From positions 1-32,054 of the IMG/VR virus record IMGVR_UViG_3300025769_000488: DNA of 32,054 bases, one strand, 5' to 3'. The notes beneath the pieces are model-generated. The model saw only the letters and a program-made list of their open reading frames with translations, searched no databases and had not been told where the DNA came from. Positions 21,732 through 31,017 of the stretch are shown piece by piece; within the stretch, counting starts at the first letter, position 1; the number at the start of each line of letters is the position of its first letter. The stretch comes from a virus. Made by a program: the position numbers and the translations under genes.

Positions 21732-21734
21732 GTT

Positions 21735-21768
21735 CCAGCCACCCGATTTGCCTCGGCACTGGATTTTT
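21735..21768 (+). terminator. Hairpin copy 1 of a tandem RNA element; terminator-like
   Basis: CCAG (21735-21738) pairs CTGG (21759-21762) and CCGA (21743-21746) pairs TCGG (21753-21756), with CCAC on one side and CA on the other as internal loop, then ATTTTT. It shares its outer stem and internal loop with copy 2. As a terminator or attenuator it would lower transcription into scaffold and coat; as an RNA element it could affect processing. Confidence 0.55.
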
Positions 21769-21781
21769 ATAAACCCGTAAA

Positions 21782-21805
21782 CAGCCACCCTCGTGAGAGG
21801 CACTG
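21782..21805 (+). ncRNA. Hairpin copy 2 of the tandem RNA element
   Basis: CAG (21782-21784) pairs CTG (21803-21805); the internal loop is again CCAC / CA; CCTC pairs GAGG around a GTGA (GNRA-type) tetraloop. The inner stem differs from copy 1 yet still pairs. It ends six bases before GAAAGGAATAG of the scaffold ribosome site, so it lies in the 5' leader of the scaffold message. Confidence 0.5.
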
Positions 21806-21821
21806 AGAAAGGAATAGTAAA

Positions 21822-22718
21822 ATGGCAAAAAGAAAGACTAATGTACGCAATAAAGCAGAAGCACTAGGTGCAGACCCTCGTGAAGATATGTACAAGGGAA
21901 AGGACAGAGTAACTACTGCTGAGGAAGAAGAAACAGAAACTGAGGACACTGACATCAAGGCCACGATGGAAGCCACTCCAGAGGTAGAAGGTTTTATAGA
22001 TTCCACCCAACCTGAAAGTAAAGAGGAACCAGTTCAGGAAGACGAAGGTAAGTATAAGAAAAGATACGATGACCTTAAAAAGTATTACGATCAGAAGCTG
22101 TCTGAATGGAAGCAAGAAAAGGAAGTCTTAGAAGCACAAAGTAAGGCTGCTGAAAAAGCACAACCTAAGTATGCTCCACCAAAGACACCGGAAGAACTTG
22201 ATAAGTTTAGGGAACAGTATCCAGATGTATACCAAGTTGTAGAGACCATATCTCATAATATGGCATCGAAACAAGTTGAAGACCTTCAAGCTGAAATAGG
22301 TAGATTGAGTGAGAAAGAAAAGAAACTCAAAGTGCAATCAGCCTACAAACAGCTTCTGAACAATCATCCAGATTTCGATGAGATCAAGAAATCACCTGAT
22401 TTTTTAGGATGGTTAGAACAACAGCCCAAAAGCATTTCTGAAGGTATCACAAAGAACAATACCGATCCTGTTTGGGCAAGTAGGACTGTTGATTTGTATA
22501 AAGCGGACATGGGTATGAATAGGAAACCGACTTCTGATAAATCTAAACAGGCTGCCAGAGCCGTGACGAAGACTGCTGCAAAGCAGATAAACACCACTGG
22601 TCAGACTGGAAGGGTTTGGAAGATGTCTGACATTCAGAAACTCAAGCCATGGGAGTTTGAGAAGTATGAAGCGGAGATTGATCAGGCCGTCAAATCTGGT
22701 CAAGTTGTAAATGATTAA
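21822..22718 (+). CDS. Scaffolding protein
   Basis: 298 residues, very charged. Acidic N-terminus (TTAEEEETETEDTDIKATME), long coiled coil at ~75-115 (KKRYDDLKKYYDQKLSEWKQ) and ~145-170 (VEDLQAEIGRLSEKEKKLKV), then a basic C-terminal part. This is the usual composition of podovirus scaffolds, and it lies directly before the coat gene. It guides prohead assembly and leaves before or during packaging. GAAAGGAATAG upstream. Confidence 0.8.
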   Translation: MAKRKTNVRNKAEALGADPREDMYKGKDRVTTAEEEETETEDTDIKATMEATPEVEGFIDSTQPESKEEPVQEDEGKYKKRYDDLKKYYDQKLSEWKQEKEVLEAQSKAAEKAQPKYAPPKTPEELDKFREQYPDVYQVVETISHNMASKQVEDLQAEIGRLSEKEKKLKVQSAYKQLLNNHPDFDEIKKSPDFLGWLEQQPKSISEGITKNNTDPVWASRTVDLYKADMGMNRKPTSDKSKQAARAVTKTAAKQINTTGQTGRVWKMSDIQKLKPWEFEKYEAEIDQAVKSGQVVND

Positions 22719-22740
22719 CTAGCTAATAAAGGAGGAAAAC

Positions 22741-23697
22741 ATGGCTACTATGTCATCCGCTGCCGGATACCAAAACTTACCGGTTGGTAACTGGGCACCA
22801 GCGATATACAGTCAAAAAGTTCTCAAATATTTCCGTAGGGCATCAGTCGTAGAAGCTATTACTAATACTGACTACACTGGGGAAATCGAGAATTTTGGCG
22901 ATACGGTAAACATCATCAAAGAACCAACTATCACAGTCAAAGACTATGCTAGAGGTCAAACTGTAAATACAGAGAACCTAGACGATAATCAAATTCAATT
23001 GACTATCGACCAAGGTAGTTACTTTGCATTTAAAGTAGATGATATCGAAGAAAGACAGTCACATATCAACTTTGAAGCATTAGCAACCTCTTCAGGTGCT
23101 TATGCATTAAAGAAGAATTATGACTATAATGTGTTAAAGTACATTTTTGATAACGCTGTAGCATCTACAGGTACATTAGGAACTCAAGGCACATCAGCAG
23201 ACACTGGTGACAAAATTGCTGACCTTGTAGCTCAAGCTGCTGCTGAATTAGATAAAAATGACGTACCAGAAGAAAACAGATGGCTTGTTGCACCACCTCA
23301 ATTTTATCAAAATTTGAGAGGAGCAGCATCTAAAATTATGGATATGTCTGTAACTGGTGGAGGAGCATCTCCTTTACTAAACGGTAGAGTTACTGATAGT
23401 AAATTACATGGTTTTGATTTATATCAAACTAATGCAATTGGTGTCGGTACTACTGGTAGTGCAGCTACTCAGATTTTTGGATCATCAAGCACAGCTGGTC
23501 AAACATTAATCCTATACGGACATATGTCTGGTGTTGCTACTGCATCTCATATTGCAAAGACTGAAGTGATAAGAGACCCAGATAGTTTCTCTGACATCGT
23601 AAGAGGATTACATGTTTATGGTAGAAAAGTTCTAAGAGCTGAATCTGATACAGGCTTCAAAGGCGTGTTCAAAGGGCTTATGGACTTAGACTCTTAA
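22741..23697 (+). CDS. Major capsid protein
   Basis: 318 residues. N-terminal SQKVLKYFRRASVVEAITNT, then FGDTVNIIKEPTITVKDYAR and TIDQGSYFAFKVDDIEERQS follow the HK97-fold coat proteins of P22-like and marine podoviruses; the domain continues with ENRWLVAPPQFYQNLRG and HGFDLYQTNAIGVG. AAAGGAGGAAAAC is a strong ribosome site, fitting the most abundant virion protein. Preceded by scaffold and followed by a decoration-type gene. Confidence 0.9.
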   Translation: MATMSSAAGYQNLPVGNWAPAIYSQKVLKYFRRASVVEAITNTDYTGEIENFGDTVNIIKEPTITVKDYARGQTVNTENLDDNQIQLTIDQGSYFAFKVDDIEERQSHINFEALATSSGAYALKKNYDYNVLKYIFDNAVASTGTLGTQGTSADTGDKIADLVAQAAAELDKNDVPEENRWLVAPPQFYQNLRGAASKIMDMSVTGGGASPLLNGRVTDSKLHGFDLYQTNAIGVGTTGSAATQIFGSSSTAGQTLILYGHMSGVATASHIAKTEVIRDPDSFSDIVRGLHVYGRKVLRAESDTGFKGVFKGLMDLDS

Positions 23698-23722
23698 TCT
23701 TAATTTGGAAAGGAAATAAAAA

Positions 23723-24214
23723 ATGGCTACATATAATGTAACTGGTGCCGGTGGCACTGCTGGTCATCCTTCCAATGGAAGGGTACCATATTTAGTTGAA
23801 AACACAATTGACATATCTGCAATTAATGGAGATTCAGGAGCAGCTCAAAATGATGTTCTTCAATGTATCGACATTCCGGCAGAAACAGTAATTTTACACG
23901 CTGGATTAGAAGTTTTAACAGCGTGTTCAAGTTCTGTAGTTCTTGATCTAGGTATCACAGGAAGTTCAGCTGGGTTCTCAGACCCAGATGCTTTTGTTGA
24001 TGCTTACGATGCTACGGGTGCAACTTATGCACCAAGAGACGTTGCTGATGCAGCACCTGTATTGACTACGAAAGTAGCAGATACACTTGATGTGTTAGTG
24101 GCTGGAGCAGCCTCAACTGCAGGTAAAATTCGTGTTTTTGCTATTTTGTGTGACGTATCAGGTATTGAAGAAGACGATTTAAATACTGCTACACAGCACG
24201 ACACCGCAGTTTAA
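23723..24214 (+). CDS. Probable capsid decoration protein
   Basis: 163 residues, Ala/Gly/Thr/Asp-rich and beta-stranded (LQCIDIPAETVILHAGLEVL, SSVVLDLGITGSSAGFSDPD), no membrane segment or catalytic motif. GGAAAGGAAATAAAAA upstream. The position immediately after the coat gene, the composition and a terminator behind it suggest an outer-surface head protein. The assignment is from context. Confidence 0.6.
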   Translation: MATYNVTGAGGTAGHPSNGRVPYLVENTIDISAINGDSGAAQNDVLQCIDIPAETVILHAGLEVLTACSSSVVLDLGITGSSAGFSDPDAFVDAYDATGATYAPRDVADAAPVLTTKVADTLDVLVAGAASTAGKIRVFAILCDVSGIEEDDLNTATQHDTAV

Positions 24215-24226
24215 CACTAAATAACT

Positions 24227-24258
24227 TTGAGGGAGGGGTTATTCTTCTCCCTCAATTT
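24227..24258 (+). terminator. Rho-independent terminator after the capsid genes
   Basis: Stem TTGAGGGAG (24227-24235) with CTCCCTCAA (24247-24255), perfect 9 bases, GC-rich for this genome, loop of 11, then TTT. It would separate the highly expressed capsid genes from the tail genes, with partial read-through. Confidence 0.75.
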
Positions 24259-24273
24259 AACAAAGGAAAATAA

Positions 24274-24480
24274 ATGGCAACACATGATTTGAGAGCCACT
24301 CAAAAAATACATAAAACAAGTGCTGTAAGCAATAAGGAAATAAATTCCTTAAACAAAAGAATGGAAACTATGGAGACAGCACTAAATTTAATATTACAAA
24401 AGTTAGATAACAACGATCAGGGGAAGGTAGAACAGGAGAAACAACTTGAGCTACCTAATTTCAAATATCCCACACTTTAA
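24274..24480 (+). CDS. Coiled-coil protein, 68 residues
   Basis: Basic start (MATHDLRATQKIHKTSAVSN), then a heptad pattern (INSLNKRMETMETALNLILQ) and a charged tail. AAAGGAAAATAA upstream. It overlaps the next gene by 35 bases. Possibly an oligomeric assembly helper; no family. Confidence 0.65.
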   Translation: MATHDLRATQKIHKTSAVSNKEINSLNKRMETMETALNLILQKLDNNDQGKVEQEKQLELPNFKYPTL

Positions 24481-25144
24481 GTGTTGGGTACGTAAGGAGT
24501 TTACGCATAACCACATGAAATACCACGGTGAGTATTTACATGGGTTAGCAATAGCAGTCAACACAATACCAGACAGATGTCTTAGTTTTCAGGTGGTGTT
24601 TACTGGTATCGAAGAAGAAGACAACGTAGTCGGTGGTGCGATGTGGGCACGAATGCCAATCACCAGTTTGATTGCGGATGAGGTGTTAGATGAAATGCCA
24701 GAACGAATGGATACACACCTCGCACAGCCTTGGGACTGTTCCTCAAGAGGTCACTCAGTAGTAGTGATGGACAGAGTAAGTTCAAGCCCATGGATATGCA
24801 AAATAGGAGGGGATTTTTACAAGGGTCGATATCTGTTTACGGTTGATTATACAGACAGCCACATATCAGACGATCCTGCACAGCATAAACAGAGTCATGT
24901 ACTCCAGTTGATAGATGCTGATAAATGGACAGGCAACATAGTTGCATTACCAAACAACAGGGTTCGTGTTACTAATCCTGCTCTGTGGGTAGCAGGCGAA
25001 GGGCCACCAGACTTTGCACCTAGCCAGTATGTACACTCTGCAGAGATACACGATACGTACACTGATCCTGACGTAACTTTTAATAACTTATACAACCAAT
25101 CAGAAAGGAAGACAAATGCCCGGAAGAAAAACAACAAAAAATAA
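24446..25144 (+). CDS. Conserved-looking structural-region protein, TTG start
   Basis: 232 residues. TTG 24446 has AGGAGA six bases upstream and its N-terminus (MSYLISNIPHFKCWVRKEFT) reads as an ordered strand/helix, so it is preferred to internal ATGs. Trp-, His- and Asp-rich beta protein (WARMPITSLIADEVLDEMPE, YLFTVDYTDSHISDDPAQHK) with a basic tail. No motif allows a function call; the head-tail position suggests a virion or assembly role. Confidence 0.65.
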   Translation: MSYLISNIPHFKCWVRKEFTHNHMKYHGEYLHGLAIAVNTIPDRCLSFQVVFTGIEEEDNVVGGAMWARMPITSLIADEVLDEMPERMDTHLAQPWDCSSRGHSVVVMDRVSSSPWICKIGGDFYKGRYLFTVDYTDSHISDDPAQHKQSHVLQLIDADKWTGNIVALPNNRVRVTNPALWVAGEGPPDFAPSQYVHSAEIHDTYTDPDVTFNNLYNQSERKTNARKKNNKK

Positions 25145-25301
25145 AGCGAAGATGATGAAAGGCGGAATGGCTAAGAAAAAAATGATGGGCGGAGGAAAGA
25201 AGTCCAAATATATGGCTAAAGGCGGTATGAAGAAATCTAAATACATGGCTAAAGGCGGTATGAAGAAGTCAAAGTACATGTCAAAAGGCGGCAGAAGATA
25301 A
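25116..25301 (+). CDS. Lys/Met/Gly repeat protein, 61 residues
   Basis: Highly basic. Starts MPGRKTTKNKAKMMKGGM and contains three 11-residue repeats of the form KKSKYMAKGGM. No acidic residue, so it should bind DNA or another polyanion; related repeat proteins occur in marine phage head-tail modules. GGAAGACAA upstream; it overlaps the preceding gene by 29 bases and ends directly before the next ATG. Confidence 0.65.
   Translation: MPGRKTTKNKAKMMKGGMAKKKMMGGGKKSKYMAKGGMKKSKYMAKGGMKKSKYMSKGGRR
25197..25295 (+). repeat. Three tandem 33-base coding repeats
   Basis: Units at 25197-25229, 25230-25262 and 25263-25295, each coding KKSKYM(A/S)KGG(M/R). Copies differ at silent positions, so the repeat is kept at protein level and is not a fresh duplication. 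Confidence 0.8.
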
Positions 25302-25583
25302 ATGGCTAAAACACCAGCTTGGCAAAGAAAAGAGGGTAAGTCTAAATCAGGAGGCTTGAACAAGAAAGGGATTGCCTCCTACAGAAAGGCTAACCCCGGC
25401 TCTAAGTTGAGCATGGCTGTAACGACTAAACCATCTAAGTTGAAGAAGGGTTCTAAAGCTGCCAAACGCAGAAAGAGTTTCTGTGCGAGGATGAAAGGCA
25501 TGAAGAAGAAGTTGACGAGTAAGAAGACAGCTCGCAATCCTAATTCAAGAATTAATAAATCATTACGTAAATGGAATTGTTAA
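25302..25583 (+). CDS. Small basic phage protein (DUF6321-like)
   Basis: 93 residues with the layout TPAWQRKEGKSKSGGLNKKG at the start, RRKSFCARMKGMKKKLTSKK in the middle and LRKWNC at the end. I recall this pattern as DUF6321, seen in many marine and soil phages; the name is from memory. Very basic with two Cys, probably DNA- or RNA-binding. It abuts both neighbours with no spacer. Confidence 0.75.
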   Translation: MAKTPAWQRKEGKSKSGGLNKKGIASYRKANPGSKLSMAVTTKPSKLKKGSKAAKRRKSFCARMKGMKKKLTSKKTARNPNSRINKSLRKWNC

Positions 25584-26684
25584 ATGGCAACTACTTACTT
25601 AACATTAGTAAATAATGTACTAAACGAGCTGAATGAATCAGAGTTGACATCTGCTACATTTGCAAACAGTAGAGGTGTGCAGACAGCTGTAAAGAAGTTC
25701 GTGTTGAAAGCTATGCACGAGATATACAGCACTCTACAAGAAGTGCCTGACTTGTACATATCTACAAAACAGGATACGCAAGTAGGACAGAGAGTGTACG
25801 ACCTACCCACTGCAAACTCTCCACAGACAGGAGACGCTGAGTATAGAAAGATTGACTATGACACTTTTCGTATCGTACCAAAAGAATTGGTCACAAACGG
25901 AGAGTTCACATCAGCTATTACCAGTTGGACTACAGGGTCAGGAACACCTGCATACAACAGCGGTGGTAATGGTAGATTAAGACTGAATGCAGCAGCTGCA
26001 TATCAATCCTTATCCACAGTGAAGAACGTACAGTATAGATTACAGGTGAGACTTATAGACAGCAGCTCTAGTGGTGGTAACTTGAAAGTGTTGGTAGGAA
26101 CATCTGCAGAAGCTAGTGACGTGCTAAATGAAACACTTGCTGTTACAGATTTTGGTGCTGGTAACATCTTAAACACCACGTTTACAGCAACAGCAGCTAC
26201 TACTTTTATAACACTAGACAACGATAACTCTACAAACTTAGACGTAGATTATGTGCGTATATCTGAAGACACTGGCATTAAGAAACTAAAATATATAACT
26301 TACGACAACTGGGCTAGTAGATTCCTAGAGACAGATTTAGAAAACTCTAGTGAACACTATGGACTGCCAGAGCTAGTGTATACTACACAGGATAAAAAGT
26401 TTGGTTTGCATCCTATACCAGACAAGGACACTTACACTGTTGAGTATGAATATTGGAAAGTACACACAGATTTATCTGCAGCGACAGACACTATGGACTT
26501 AAATGACAGGTTCAAAGATGTGATAATTACAAGAGCAAAGTATTACACTTATGTGTTACGTTCTGATCCACAGGCTGCACAGATGGCATTGGCTGAATAT
26601 AAGTTACAATTACAAATATTAAGAAGTGAATATATAAACACAAAAGCATATATGCGAGATACGAGGGTTCATGTAAATGCCTGA
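25584..26684 (+). CDS. Tail adaptor (T7 gp11-like) with an inserted beta-sandwich domain
   Basis: 366 residues. Residues 1-100 (VNNVLNELNESELTSATFAN, then KFVLKAMHEIYSTLQ and QVGQRVYDLP) and 231-366 (IKKLKYITYDNWASRFLETD ... KYYTYVLRSDPQAAQMALAE) together form the tail tubular protein A / adaptor pattern that joins portal to nozzle. Residues ~101-228 (VTNGEFTSAITSWTTGSGTP onward) look like a carbohydrate-binding-module type beta sandwich inserted between them. The gene overlaps the next by eight bases. Confidence 0.75.
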   Translation: MATTYLTLVNNVLNELNESELTSATFANSRGVQTAVKKFVLKAMHEIYSTLQEVPDLYISTKQDTQVGQRVYDLPTANSPQTGDAEYRKIDYDTFRIVPKELVTNGEFTSAITSWTTGSGTPAYNSGGNGRLRLNAAAAYQSLSTVKNVQYRLQVRLIDSSSSGGNLKVLVGTSAEASDVLNETLAVTDFGAGNILNTTFTATAATTFITLDNDNSTNLDVDYVRISEDTGIKKLKYITYDNWASRFLETDLENSSEHYGLPELVYTTQDKKFGLHPIPDKDTYTVEYEYWKVHTDLSAATDTMDLNDRFKDVIITRAKYYTYVLRSDPQAAQMALAEYKLQLQILRSEYINTKAYMRDTRVHVNA

Positions 26685-28221
26685 TACCTCGATCATATCA
26701 CCATTTAACGCAAGCTGTGCAGGCGGCTTAGTATTGAACAAAGATGTGTACAGCATGGCTCCGGGTGAAGCACTACAGCTTACAAACTTTGAACCGGACA
26801 TTACTGGTGGTTATCGTAGAATAAACGGCACGACCAAATTCAACACGAACATAGTGCCACAAGTATCTTCATCTACAGAAAGAATAATGTTCTGTGCGAT
26901 ATTTAATGACTTAGTAGTTGCTGGCCGTGGGGGCACAATATATACAGGAACTACAAGTGGTAGTTGGACAAGTAGAGCTACAGGTAAAGGAACAGAATAT
27001 ACGTATGATTTTGATAGATTTAATTTTGATGGGACTGATAAGATTATTATAGCTACAGGCTCTACCAATGCTTTTACTCTAAACACTAGCTACGCAGAAG
27101 ATATAATAAATGGCACAGGTGGAGGAACAGCACCAACAGCACCAAAGTTTGTAAAGACATTTGCCAACCACATGTTCTACGCAGGTATGAGCAACAGTAA
27201 AGCAGAAGTGATATTTAGTGCACCGTTTGCAGAGGATGACTTTGACGCTAGTGATGGTGCAGGATCATTTAAAATAGGTACAGAAGTTACAGGTATGAAA
27301 GTTTTCCGTAATGAATTATTTATATTTGGAGAGAACAAGATATTTAAACTTACAGGAACCAGTTTATCTAACTTTGCACTTGCTGAGGTAGCGAAAAGTG
27401 TTGGCACAATTGCACATCATTCCATACAGGAACTGGGAGGAGATATTATATTTCTATCAGCTGACGGATTAAGAACAATCGCTGGTACAGAAAGAATTGG
27501 TGACGTTGAATTGGGTACGGTATCTAAACAGGTACAGGAACGAATAAATGAGATTGGTTATGACAACGTCACAGCAACTGTAATCAGAAACAAAACACAA
27601 TATAGATTGTTCTATCCTGCTACTGGTGGACTAGAATCTGTACAGAAAGGTTTAATTGCTGTAATTAAAATAAACCCAAACACAAAACAAATGGGTTATG
27701 AATACTCAGACTTAAAAGGATTAAAAGTTGCTGATTGTGATTCAGACTTAATTAGCAATGTAGAAACTACCATACATGGTGGGTATGATGGTTATATCTA
27801 CAAACAGGATTCAGGTAACGTATTCACTAGAGCATCTGGCACGAGCATTATAGATGCCACATATAGATCACCAGACATAGTGATGGGTGATGCAGGTATA
27901 AGAAAAAGTATGCAAAGGGTAAACCTAAACTGGAAACCTGAAGGAGAAGTAAATGCCAGTTTATTTGTACGATATAACTACGATGACGTAAACACACCAC
28001 AGCCTAACGTAATTAGTTTAGCTACATCAGGAAGTGGTGCTTTGTACGGAACAGCGTTGTTTGGTACAGCCGCATACGGACAAGGTGATTTGCCTATTAC
28101 AAGACAGAGTGTCGAGGGCTCTGGTTTTTCAGTGGCAATCAAGATAACAGATACAAGTACAAACATACCTTTTGCAATAAAAGGTTTTCAATTAGAATTT
28201 ACACCGGGAGGGAGAAGGTAA
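26677..28221 (+). CDS. Tail nozzle protein (T7 gp12 / P22 gp10-like)
   Basis: 514 residues, beta-rich with repeated blades typical of a propeller: SPFNASCAGGLVLNKDVYSM near the start, NFEPDITGGYRRINGTTKFN, FANHMFYAGMSNSKAEVIFS, FRNELFIFGENKIFKLTGTS, and the GALYGTALFGTAAYGQGDLP loop near the C-terminus. It would extend the tail tube from the adaptor. The order adaptor-nozzle-fibre is that of podoviruses. Confidence 0.8.
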   Translation: MPDTSIISPFNASCAGGLVLNKDVYSMAPGEALQLTNFEPDITGGYRRINGTTKFNTNIVPQVSSSTERIMFCAIFNDLVVAGRGGTIYTGTTSGSWTSRATGKGTEYTYDFDRFNFDGTDKIIIATGSTNAFTLNTSYAEDIINGTGGGTAPTAPKFVKTFANHMFYAGMSNSKAEVIFSAPFAEDDFDASDGAGSFKIGTEVTGMKVFRNELFIFGENKIFKLTGTSLSNFALAEVAKSVGTIAHHSIQELGGDIIFLSADGLRTIAGTERIGDVELGTVSKQVQERINEIGYDNVTATVIRNKTQYRLFYPATGGLESVQKGLIAVIKINPNTKQMGYEYSDLKGLKVADCDSDLISNVETTIHGGYDGYIYKQDSGNVFTRASGTSIIDATYRSPDIVMGDAGIRKSMQRVNLNWKPEGEVNASLFVRYNYDDVNTPQPNVISLATSGSGALYGTALFGTAAYGQGDLPITRQSVEGSGFSVAIKITDTSTNIPFAIKGFQLEFTPGGRR

Positions 28222-31017
28222 ATGGCAGTATATACAAGACAAAGTTCATCTGGAATTGTTGATGGTGGTGTTATTGAGGCTTCAGATTTAAATGCAGAAT
28301 TTGATCAGTTAGCTTCAGCATTTCTACAGCCTACGTTTGGTACGGGGGCAGCAGGGACAGACATAGCCCTGACATTCGATGGGGAAACCAACGATGGTAT
28401 TATAACATGGATGGAAGACGAGGATTACTTTCAATTCTCTGATGACATACTGATGACAACTACTGAGAAGTTGCAATTTAGAGATACTGCAATTTATATA
28501 AATTCTAGCACAGATGGACAGCTTGATTTAGTAGCAGACACTGAAATACAAATAGCAGCAACTACTGTGGACATAAACGGTAACGTAGACGTATCAGGTA
28601 CACTGACTGTAGCAGGTGCTGTAGACTTTGGTGATGCTGCATTATCTAACGTAGGTGCTGTACAGCTAGACTCCATAGCCGGTGATGCAGACACAAACAC
28701 AAGCATTACATTCAGTGGTTCAGATGTTATTACAGTAGCAACTGGTGGTTCAACTGCATTCACTGTAAACGCTTCACAATTAATTACAGCATCCGGTGGT
28801 ATTACATCCACAGCTGCTTCAAACACTTTTGGTGCTACTTCTTTTAACGATGCAGACATAACCAACGTAGGTAGCATTGCATTAGACACTATAACTAATG
28901 ATGGTACAGATGTTACTATAGACTCCGGGGGAGACATTGTACTGGACGCAGGTGGTGCAGACATCACATTAAAAGATGACGGCACAACTTTTGGTAGCTT
29001 ATCACAATCAAGCGGTGAGTTAGTAATCAAGTCTGGCTCTACACCAACTGCTGCGATTACAATGAGTGGTGCAAATGTAACTGTGGCTGGAGACTTAACA
29101 GTATCTGGCGATGACATTACTATGGGCACAAACACTGCTGGTAACTTACTAATAGCAGATGGTACAAACTTCAACTCAGTTGCTGTTGGTTCTCTATCTG
29201 AAATATCTACTGTAGCTAACGATGATGTATTCTTAGCTGTAGATACATCTGGCGGTGGTCTGAAGAAGATCACAAGGAGTGCTGTTGTAGCAGGACTTGC
29301 AACATCTAGTGCGATATCAAACGTATCAGAGGATACGACTCCGCAATTGGGCGGTGACCTTGATGTTGATGGAAACGATATTGTTTCTACATCAAACGGA
29401 AATATTAATTTATTACCAAATGGTAGTGGTAAAGTTATCATGGATGGTAATGGAAGCTCTGGCGGTGTTAGCATAACTGATGGTAACATTGATATACGCA
29501 CAGGAACAGGTGCTGTATCTAAAGTAAAATTTTATTGTGAATCTTCAAATGCTCATGCACAAACATTACAGGCACAGCCACATTCAGCCGGTAGTTCAGC
29601 TGTACTAACTTTACCTACTGCAACAGGTACGTTGATTGGCACTGGTGATACAGGAACATTACCTGTAGCCGCCATAGATATAGATGGAGCAACTGATATC
29701 GGTGCTGACATTGTAGATGCTGATTTATTTATAATTGATGATGGTGCTGGTGGTACGAACAGAAAAGTTGCAGCCTCCAGAATTAAATCATACGTAGCTT
29801 CTGCTACTGCTGCTGATGATATAGGAACTGGTGACGCTGCTGTGACCATTGCTACATCTTCTGGTAACATCACTTTAGACGCACAGGCTAGTGACACAGA
29901 CATTATCTTCAAAGGAACTGATGGTGGTGCAGATACTACTTTCTTAACTCTTGATGGTAGTGATGCTGGTACAGCCATATTCAACCATGATATAAAAATA
30001 GCAGACGATGGACAAATTGGTTCTGCTTCTGCTGCAGACGCTATGATAATATCTTCAGGTGGTATTGTAACTTTTAAAGATGATATTTTAATTAAAGATG
30101 GTGGTACAATTGGTTCTGCCTCAGACGCAGATGCTATAGCAATCGCTTCAGACGGTGTAGTAACCATGAACCAAATACCAGTGTTCAGTGCTGGTATCAA
30201 TGTATCTGGTGGTTCAATAGCAGGTACACTTTCTACTGCTGCACAGGCAAATATTACAAGTTTAGGTACACTTACAGCGTTGACTGTGGATGACGTAAAT
30301 GTGAACGGCAAGGTCATAACCATGACAGGATCAACAGATGACACTGCTGTATTTACTGCAGGCACGAATGGTGCGTTAACTATAGAAACAACAGACACTG
30401 CTGCTGCTGCTGCGAACATACAGATAACAGCAGACGGTACATTTGAAGTAGATGCTACTACAATAACATTAGATTCTGCAGGAGACATTGCACTTGATGC
30501 TGCAGGTAATAACGTAACATTTAAATCTGGCGGTACATCAATATTAGATTTTAGTAACAGCTCAAGCGATGCTGTAATTACTTCTAGCGTGCAGGACAAA
30601 GATATTATATTCAAAGGAGATGACGGTGGCAGTGCTGTAACTCCTCTGACTATGGACATGTCTGCAGCTGGTAAATTGCTGTTGGGTGCTGGTGCTGTAG
30701 GAAGCACGTTGACAGATACATCTAATTCTGGTAGTATTGTACTAGATTTTGATACCTATCAAAACTTTGTACTTACAGCAACAGGAAATATAACATTAGC
30801 TAATCCGTCCACGGAGTCTGCAGGACAATCAGGGATTATTATACTCATTCAGGACGGCACTGGAAGTAGAACACTATCATTAGGAACAGATTATGAAACT
30901 GCTGGCGGAGCAGGTCTTACAATTTCAACAGCTGCGAATGCTGTAGACGTGATACCATACTTTGTAAAAGCCAGTGGATCAATTCAATTAGGAGCACCAC
31001 AACTTGCATTTGCTTAG
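28222..31017 (+). CDS. Repetitive tail fibre protein
   Basis: 931 residues, Thr/Ala/Gly/Asp-rich. Short head domain (MAVYTRQSSSGIVDGGVIEA), then many degenerate beta repeats such as GDIVLDAGGADITLKDDG and GDIALDAAGNNVTFKSGG. A longer unit, DIIFKGTDGGADTTFLTLDG near 29902, returns as DIIFKGDDGGSAVTPLTMDM near 30601. The C-terminus (VIPYFVKASGSIQLGAPQLA) lacks an obvious chaperone domain. A trimeric fibre for host contact is the expected role. Starts right after the nozzle stop. Confidence 0.85.
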   Translation: MAVYTRQSSSGIVDGGVIEASDLNAEFDQLASAFLQPTFGTGAAGTDIALTFDGETNDGIITWMEDEDYFQFSDDILMTTTEKLQFRDTAIYINSSTDGQLDLVADTEIQIAATTVDINGNVDVSGTLTVAGAVDFGDAALSNVGAVQLDSIAGDADTNTSITFSGSDVITVATGGSTAFTVNASQLITASGGITSTAASNTFGATSFNDADITNVGSIALDTITNDGTDVTIDSGGDIVLDAGGADITLKDDGTTFGSLSQSSGELVIKSGSTPTAAITMSGANVTVAGDLTVSGDDITMGTNTAGNLLIADGTNFNSVAVGSLSEISTVANDDVFLAVDTSGGGLKKITRSAVVAGLATSSAISNVSEDTTPQLGGDLDVDGNDIVSTSNGNINLLPNGSGKVIMDGNGSSGGVSITDGNIDIRTGTGAVSKVKFYCESSNAHAQTLQAQPHSAGSSAVLTLPTATGTLIGTGDTGTLPVAAIDIDGATDIGADIVDADLFIIDDGAGGTNRKVAASRIKSYVASATAADDIGTGDAAVTIATSSGNITLDAQASDTDIIFKGTDGGADTTFLTLDGSDAGTAIFNHDIKIADDGQIGSASAADAMIISSGGIVTFKDDILIKDGGTIGSASDADAIAIASDGVVTMNQIPVFSAGINVSGGSIAGTLSTAAQANITSLGTLTALTVDDVNVNGKVITMTGSTDDTAVFTAGTNGALTIETTDTAAAAANIQITADGTFEVDATTITLDSAGDIALDAAGNNVTFKSGGTSILDFSNSSSDAVITSSVQDKDIIFKGDDGGSAVTPLTMDMSAAGKLLLGAGAVGSTLTDTSNSGSIVLDFDTYQNFVLTATGNITLANPSTESAGQSGIIILIQDGTGSRTLSLGTDYETAGGAGLTISTAANAVDVIPYFVKASGSIQLGAPQLAFA

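Noticed and set aside
25197-25295. Tandem repeats as a possible CRISPR or minisatellite
   Set aside because: The 33-base units have no spacers and code a clear 11-residue protein repeat.
28494-30707. Two long minus-strand frames (335 and 384 codons) opposite the tail fibre gene
   Set aside because: They mirror the repetitive, stop-poor codon pattern of the fibre. The translations are Pro/Ser/Val-rich without domains, and there is no ribosome site or operon context.
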